Shown: positions 60,301 through 64,000 of the stretch, piece after piece
How positions within the stretch are numbered: position 1 is the stretch's first letter
Layout of the letters: the number at the start of each line of letters is the position of its first letter
Assembly: GCA_036023115.1 (NCBI GenBank)
Contig: JAYKKT010000090.1
Coordinates: 28,045,501-28,109,500 of the forward strand
Length of the DNA: 64,000 nt
Origin: Brasenia schreberi
Lineage: Eukaryota > Streptophyta > Magnoliopsida > Nymphaeales > Cabombaceae
Direction: 5' to 3'
Position numbers and translations under genes: made by a program
Notes under the pieces: model-generated
Databases searched by the model: none
What the model was told of the DNA's origin: nothing
The model's input: the letters and a program-made list of their open reading frames with translations, nothing else

Positions 60301-63300
60301 CTCTAAGTCCCTTCAATAGAGACTTCTAGACTTTGACACGCTTCTTGAGTTGGCAACTTATAATCACGAAGAGCATATAGACTCTGATACCATGTAATGA
60401 ACATGTAATGAAGATGATACTTCAGCGTGTTGAAAGTAGCAGTGGATATCCAATACACGTATACAAAAATCGTGAGTCACCAAAGGATAACTACAAAAAG
60501 CCATACAAAAGGATAGAACAATAGCAAATACACTCGACCTAGTATATATAAATTGGCCAAGAACGCTTAATCTTTATTGAATACATTGAGGTATTTATGG
60601 AAAAGAGAAGTTGCAACTGCACAACCAGTAAAAAGAGTTGCTGGAAGGGCACAACGACTAGTAATCTACCCGTTGGTGGCCCTAGTGCCGGATAAGCTTG
60701 ATTACAAAAGTGTGTATTTTTACAAACAGAAAAATACAATAACATATACATATTTTAACATAGCCAACCCAATCTAGTGTGGGAAAGGATTACTTAAGGT
60801 TAAGGTTAAAGTAGGTTTTTCACAATAAATTAAAACAAAGACACTAGAAAATGCCAACAAAATCAGTAAAAGTAACATCAAAGCACAGAACATAAAGATA
60901 GTTGTTTAGTAATAAGAATGCCAAATCTTACTCAAAGGAAAGGAATAATCACTGGTCCCTAGTTGAGGCAAAGTTAGTAATTAATCAGTAAACTATCAGA
61001 AGACACTGGAACATACTTGAGTGCCTGAAGAGGAAATGAAGGCAAAGAACTATGCCTGAGTAGATCATGAGCTTCATCCTGTTTAAATAAAAGGAAACAA
61101 AAGCCAAAAAGAGATGAACACATCTCGAAGATGAAGAAACTCCATAGAAAATTCAAGAATGGCATAAATAAAACCGAGAACTTTGCAGCTTATACAATCT
61201 AGAAAAAAAGGCGATGATTATGTTCTGCTGCATGCATTACAGTAAAAGATATGCGTGTAAAAGTGGACCACCCTCTTGTCAAGTGTTTGCAGACCATTCA
61301 AGCCCCCTTTAATGAAGAAAAACGCCGACACTTATCCATAAAGCATAACTTATCATGGAAGTCACTCTTCAAAGACAAAAGAACGGTCACAGAGAATAAT
61401 TGTCCAAAAGTTTGTCCAACTAACCGTACCTCTTGTGCAGCCGCAACCATGATCTGGTTTCCCCCCTCTACAGGAAACATATTCTGACCATCTTCTTGAT
61501 CTTTGAATCCATCTTTCGAATGTAAATTCACATCCATTTCAATAATGCTTGCAACATTGTCAGAGTCCTGGATCTACAGACACAAGATATATTGCAGGGA
61601 AAGGGCTAAGACATCAGCATCATTCACCTTTGGAAGAAGGAATTGTACATGGTGATATTAAAAGAACACTCACAAGAGCAGCTTGACTTTTCAAGTCCTC
61701 CAGATTAAAGTTCCATGCACTGATGCCCCGAATATATTCACTCTGCAGAATGGAGAAGAACACATCAGCAACTGTCCCATAAATCAATTGATTTTCAATG
61801 AAAAAGAAACTAGCTAGCATGTTTCTCTGCAAAACGAAAATTTAGTGTTGCACATAATTCAACCATAGGTAAAGTTAAGTTTCGTGCATGAAACAATAAT
61901 TACAAAATCACTAATCATCACTAGCTTAAGTGTCTTCGGCCATGTCAGCAAGAATCATGAGAGTCTGCAACAACATGATGGGCTCAACTACAACAGGCTT
62001 GTTGTCACAGTTCCAGAACTATAGTCACAACATCATTATCAGAAATTCCTCGGCATGAGAAGATCTTTGCAAGAATGCAAAGATATATTTTTCAGCAAAA
62101 TCTTGGGAAACACTCAGAAAACTAAAAAAAAATATTATGTATGTATGTATGGAGACATGCATATACACGCTCGCCTACACATATACATACATACATATGT
62201 GTATATGACAATGATGACACTGACTGTATCACTGAAATGTCAAGAAGCCAAGTATATTTTCTTCATAAGCCATTGACAGTTACCCTTTGGGACTAGGTAA
62301 AATAAGAAGTGTTCGGTTTCTGATGTCAAAAGGCAGTGAGGGAATTTTAGTTCCATGGAGAACTTTTGAGAGAGAAAAGGGCTTCCAAAGCTCTACAAAA
62401 TGGGCTCCATCACAGATTTAAAAAAGGGGGAAAGATAGGCTTAGGCTGCACGTAATCTGTGTCACATGCAAAGGAATGTATGGATGCAGCAGGGCATTTA
62501 ACATACAACAATGAAAAAGCTATTAAAAAACAGGTTGCTTTAGGCTTTAAGCTTTTCTTTGACACTCTAGACTCGAAAAGAGATGCACAGATTTGGTCTT
62601 TTTACCGATTCAAAGAAGAAACCATGATATACTCACAAGGAATACCATGAAGCTGTCACTTAGAATGCTGCACTTTAGACCCAAAAAAAGTATAGCACGT
62701 TAAATGTTGTGCTTTCTTCAACAATATCTTATAAGGCAAATATTTGTGACTAATGTCCGAGACATAGTCCATAAAAGGAAAAACCCCAAGAAAGCTTTGC
62801 TAGTTGACCATTTCGATTGGTTCAAAATTCAAATCAAAGTGTCCAGATTTGAACTGGGGAGAAAGGATTTGCACTCCCCCCCGGTTCTAGAACCATCAAT
62901 GATTGGTGAACCGGCACCTAATAATGGAAACTGCAACTCTAGTCGCCATTCAGCCATGGATGCTTCGCGGAGACTTGTCAGCTCATTATTTTAAGTGTCA
63001 TAGTTCTTTATCAAACTTGACCACTCAAACAAACATTCAAGACTTTCAGCTGCTGTTGTGAAATCACTGAGCGATAATTTACTTCTTAATTGCAACTACT
63101 AATATTTCAGGCAGAAAGAACGAGGGTTATAGTCTGATACCAACATGATTATGGATTGAAGTGTTAAATCCTCATCAAGACCATAAAAATTTATTATGAA
63201 CATGAAAAAAGTTACTCAAACTTTAGTTTACAAGGATGTTCAAATCAAATACTTAAACTTACATATTCCAGGTCCAGTAGTTGATAATGTCATAATAGAT

Positions 63301-63925
63301 GGTTGAAAAATGACCAACTCGCACATAAAAAGACAAGTTTTAAACTAAAATTGGATCCCAGTAAAGGATTAATGAGTTCAAAGTAGTTCAATTCATCCTA
63401 CTAGGAAGGTGAATATAAGATTCTGAAGGATCATTAGACGTTCTTCTGATCAAATGATCAACATTACAACGATGCAGCAAAAATATGTGCCAAGTTCAAG
63501 TCTGTGGTGATTAAGATGAATGAAACCCACGGCCAAGGATTCATACGGAAAATTGATTGAACATGGAAGAGAAAATAGATACAAGTTTTCTGGTAGCCAA
63601 CCTGTGACTTCTGCTCTTTATCTCCATACAGGACCTTGTTATTGACAAGAAAGTCTGCCTCCTTTACCTGAAAAAGCAAGCAAAAATGAGAAAAGAAAGA
63701 ACATCAAAAGAATAAACACGCAGCATACCATACCCAATAGGGTAAACAACTGACCTTCAGTGTCCTAAATCGATCTCCAAGCGGAGCAAGACCATCAAGA
63801 ATTGTCCGTGCCAAATACTCATTGGAGCGGCTGTGTTTAAAGAAACTATGCTTCAAAAGCTTCTCTGAGGACGGGCGCTTCCTCGGGTCTTTTACTAAAC
63901 AGGCAGCTACCATTTCTTTAAAGGA
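33062..63925 (-). CDS. STE20/SPS1-type Ser/Thr protein kinase (plant OSR1/SPAK-like, BLUS1 relative), last 14 exons
   Basis: Exons (minus strand): 63755-63925, 63602-63667, 61674-61742, 61430-61573, 61017-61078, 52094-52372, 50919-51028, 50683-50774, 48248-48376, 48114-48156, 47963-48009, 45121-45176, 44993-45044, 33062-33109. All junctions are GT-AG and in phase; 1368 nt give 455 aa plus TAG. The first exon is kinase subdomain XI ([20 protein letters not shown]). The next blocks, [19 protein letters not shown] and [20 protein letters not shown], are typical of the plant family. A Ser/Asp-rich region, GRFKVTSAD, a [29 protein letters not shown] block and a C-terminal coiled coil ([30 protein letters not shown]) follow. 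The ATP-binding and catalytic lobes lie beyond the window. Relatives act as cytosolic STE20 kinases, for example BLUS1 in stomatal blue-light signalling; the substrate here is unknown. Copia elements fill the introns at 33.1-45.0 and 52.4-61.0 kb, and a hAT fills part of 48.4-50.7 kb. Confidence 0.9.
34740..35033 (-). repeat. copia-4 3' LTR
   Basis: 294 bp, ending cttcaaca before the ccccctcaagttggg (complemented polypurine tract). It pairs with 36457-36756. Confidence 0.75.
36331..36384. repeat. (CT)27 microsatellite inside copia-4
   Basis: 54-bp perfect CT run. The long frames on both strands around it (poly-SL or poly-RE) are artefacts of the repeat. Confidence 0.9.
36457..36756 (-). repeat. 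copia-4 5' LTR
   Basis: 300 bp, adjacent to the tRNA primer-binding site at 36445-36456. Sequence after 36756 resumes the copia-2 LTR (actattagggttaaaacc). Confidence 0.75.
36992..37405 (-). mobile_element. RTE LINE insertion in copia-2, 11-bp target duplication
   Basis: Encodes the RTE C-terminus with a long uninterrupted frame ([20 protein letters not shown] and [16 protein letters not shown]) and ends in an (AAC)n tail at 36992. It is flanked by ttatccatgat at 36981-36991 and 37406-37416. It is less decayed than the 30.8-kb copy. Confidence 0.9.
38060..38480. repeat. GC-richer CT/TTCTCC repeats in hAT-1 5' region
   Basis: Units containing ttctcttcttctccag and gccagccgct occur at 38106, 38310 and 38404 (spacings 204 and 94 bp). 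They produce Ser/Leu- or Arg-rich frames in several readings. This is probably the leader region upstream of the transposase rather than a protein gene; capture of host DNA cannot be excluded. Confidence 0.55.
39191..40010 (+). pseudogene. hAT transposase remnant (BED-type zinc finger and DUF659)
   Basis: The frame opens at ATG 39191 ([11 protein letters not shown]). It has W.YV and [30 protein letters not shown], a plant BED-like finger in which the first cysteine is replaced by Tyr. After a frameshift, DUF659 follows at about 39.74-40.01 kb ([48 protein letters not shown]), with a stop in place of the conserved Trp of the SDGWSD motif. The catalytic C-terminal part and the hAT dimerisation domain are missing. 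It cannot encode active transposase. Confidence 0.85.
40140..43950 (-). pseudogene. copia-2 gag-pol remnants
   Basis: Recognisable pieces on the minus strand: RNase H/connection ([32 protein letters not shown]) at 40.15-40.49 kb; RT active-site region [10 protein letters not shown] at about 40.66-40.69 kb; integrase C-terminal and [24 protein letters not shown] at 41.82-42.05 kb; protease [11 protein letters not shown] at about 42.89 kb; gag RNA-binding [15 protein letters not shown] at 43.2-43.3 kb. Frames are broken in many places. The 41257-41354 RTE insertion sits in the region linking integrase and RT. Confidence 0.8.
41257..41354 (+). mobile_element. RTE LINE 3'-end insertion, 16-bp target duplication
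   Basis: 98 bp: [20 protein letters not shown] then the (TTG)n tail. It is flanked by perfect tgtaagtagagcccat at 41241-41256 and 41355-41370. It is nearly identical to the 3' end of the 23-25 kb LINE and probably the youngest RTE copy here. Confidence 0.92.
45177..47962. other. Kinase intron ([10 protein letters not shown] exon to NQLENAVVG exon)
   Basis: 2.8-kb intron with no recognisable element except the repeat at about 47.62-47.85 kb. Frames of 60-80 codons here have no features. Confidence 0.6.
47620..47850. repeat. Dispersed AT-rich repeat with GATAC-rich end
   Basis: It ends gatacaatacggtacaaac followed by atcactgctt, matching the repeat end at 840-885 (gatacggcacaataacactgctt). 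Class unknown. Confidence 0.35.
49150..49640 (-). pseudogene. Captured promoter and first-exon fragment of a proline-rich (PERK/extensin-like) gene
   Basis: On the minus strand a TATA-like tttatatc (about 49603-49611) precedes a CT-rich leader and an ATG at 49533-49535. The frame from there reads [20 protein letters not shown] followed by about 100 residues of Pro/Ser/Ala repeats, and ends in hAT terminal sequence ([11 protein letters not shown]). The composition resembles the ectodomain of proline-rich extensin-like receptor kinases, but there is no transmembrane or kinase part, so an extensin, formin or arabinogalactan gene is equally possible. GC content is far above the flanks, and the frame is uninterrupted. 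The mirror-image Gly-rich frame on the plus strand is a shadow. Confidence 0.6.
50106..50185. repeat. 28-bp unit repeated three times within hAT-2
   Basis: The unit starting gtttacaattatgataaaat is repeated at 50106, 50134 and 50162; the third copy is partial at its end. Confidence 0.9.
52701..53252 (-). repeat. copia-3 3' LTR, longer than its partner
   Basis: 552 bp against 368 bp for the 5' LTR. The sequence up to about 53036 ends in an LTR-like tatacatattttaaca, and 53099-53252 repeats the LTR 3' portion. The extra length therefore reflects an internal partial duplication. Confidence 0.7.
54948..55697 (-). pseudogene. Captured L-type lectin-receptor-kinase-like kinase domain fragment
   Basis: From kinase subdomain VIb to XI on the minus strand: [35 protein letters not shown], stop, [67 protein letters not shown]. 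The pattern YLH.EW.QCVVH.DIKASN..LD and PDP..RPT is characteristic of legume-lectin receptor kinases. The HRD motif reads HCD, the APE glutamate is Gly, and a stop precedes DFG, so it is not a working kinase. The N-terminal lobe and ectodomain are missing; upstream sequence is GA-rich low complexity (55.5-55.7 kb). Confidence 0.85.
55500..55700. repeat. GA-rich low-complexity tract (gagaggcgggag units)
   Basis: Irregular repeats of gagaggcgggag and gagagggagag within hAT-3. They produce overlapping Arg/Gly- and Leu/Ser/Pro-rich frames that should not be taken as genes. Confidence 0.7.
57408..58412 (-). mobile_element. RTE LINE insertion in copia-3, 12-bp target duplication
   Basis: 1.0-kb 5'-truncated copy starting within RT ([52 protein letters not shown]) and ending in an (AAC)n tail at 57408. 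It is flanked by perfect agttaggtgtaa at 57396-57407 and 58413-58424. Copia integrase reading (KLFKLTPN | FSRLRVFW) is continuous across the insertion point. The RT is frameshifted at the catalytic region. Confidence 0.93.
60393..60760 (-). repeat. copia-3 5' LTR
   Basis: 368 bp, TG...CA on the minus strand. It is followed directly (lower coordinates) by the primer-binding site and includes ttttaaca at its outer end. Confidence 0.85.
60761..60795 (+). mobile_element. RTE 3'-end remnant at copia-3 insertion site
   Basis: tagccaacccaatctagtgt followed by gggaaagg matches the RTE terminal block gtagccgaccccatctag...gggaaagg. Copia-3 appears to have landed at its edge. Confidence 0.5.
61743..63601. 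other. Kinase intron between the EQKSQ and SEYIRG exons
   Basis: 1.86-kb intron with no recognised element; short (atgt)n/(atac)n microsatellites at about 62130-62205. Open frames of 60-96 codons lack features. Confidence 0.65.
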
Positions 63926-64000
63926 CTACAGTGACATAGAGCTTTCAATAGTATGCATGATTCCTACTTCATAGATTATTCTAGCAAGACATAACATACC

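Larger units (their letters stand above)
52701..60760 (-). mobile_element. copia-3: Ty1/copia retrotransposon with nested hAT and RTE
   Basis: 5-bp target duplication tagcc at 52696-52700 and 60761-60765. 5' LTR 60393-60760 with primer-binding site at 60382-60392 (tggtatcagag, minus strand); 3' LTR 52701-53252 with polypurine tract at about 53253-53267. Coding remnants: gag (59863-60132; [20 protein letters not shown]), CCHC zinc knuckle [14 protein letters not shown] (about 59521-59565), integrase (58556-58828; [16 protein letters not shown]; 57.2-57.4 kb, [16 protein letters not shown]), RT (56619-56879; [37 protein letters not shown]) and RNase H (53.3-53.72 kb, [19 protein letters not shown]). 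The element has the same orientation as the kinase gene. Many stops make it inactive. Confidence 0.88.
52373..61016. other. 8.6-kb kinase intron, filled by copia-3
   Basis: Lies between the [11 protein letters not shown] exon and the [11 protein letters not shown] exon. 52701-60760 is copia-3; the rest is short AT-rich intron, plus an RTE 3' remnant at 60761-60795. Confidence 0.85.

Noticed and set aside
1..64000. CRISPR arrays, rRNA genes, intact tRNA genes, prokaryotic operons or integrated viruses
   Set aside because: No spaced direct repeats, rRNA-like sequence, intact cloverleaf or viral genes were seen; all RT sequences fit copia or RTE elements.

Overview
This window is nuclear DNA from a flowering plant. 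It is AT-rich, its genes are split by GT-AG introns, and it is crowded with Ty1/copia, RTE-type LINE and hAT transposons and with (CT)n/(GA)n microsatellites. The species cannot be told from the sequence. There are no bacterial-type operons, CRISPR arrays, rRNA genes or intact tRNA genes. Coordinates were worked out by hand from the printed sequence; exon models were checked by reading-frame phase, but some boundaries may be off by a base or so.

Host genes. (1) 1.2-2.4 kb, plus strand: the C-terminal exons of an ENY2/SUS1-like subunit (SAGA deubiquitinase module and mRNA export), with its N-terminal half not recognisable. (2) 3.9-14.7 kb, minus strand: a complete ten-exon gene for a URI-type unconventional prefoldin (about 366 aa); its 4.7-kb third intron holds an old copia element. 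(3) 27.3-28.2 kb, minus strand: an intronless DUF1645-family gene. (4) 33.06-63.93 kb, minus strand and running off the right edge: the last 14 exons of a plant STE20/SPS1 (OSR1/SPAK-like, BLUS1-relative) protein kinase. All 14 exons join in phase (455 aa). The gene is stretched beyond 30.8 kb by transposons in three introns; the last intron alone is 11.9 kb and separates a 48-bp terminal exon.

Layout. 0-3 kb ENY2-like locus; 3.9-14.7 kb URI; 15-26 kb intergenic with a small RTE insertion, a truncated copia, a tRNA-like SINE remnant and the longest RTE LINE; 27-29 kb DUF1645 gene and its repeat-bearing upstream region; 29-33 kb intergenic with RTE remnants; 33-64 kb the kinase gene with copia-2 (34.6-44.4 kb), a non-coding LTR element inside its LTR, hAT-1, hAT-2 (49.0-50.3 kb) and copia-3 (52.7-60.8 kb), which itself holds hAT-3 and an RTE copy.

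The most interesting material is the transposons. Three hAT elements have near-identical CTATGT-type ends and perfect 8-bp target duplications. One carries a broken transposase, one carries an apparent captured promoter plus proline-rich first exon, and one carries a decayed lectin-receptor-kinase-like domain. This amounts to a local set of 'Pack-hAT' gene-capturing elements. Five short RTE insertions have readable target duplications, so the order of nested insertions can be reconstructed. I did not find a wholly new biochemical system.
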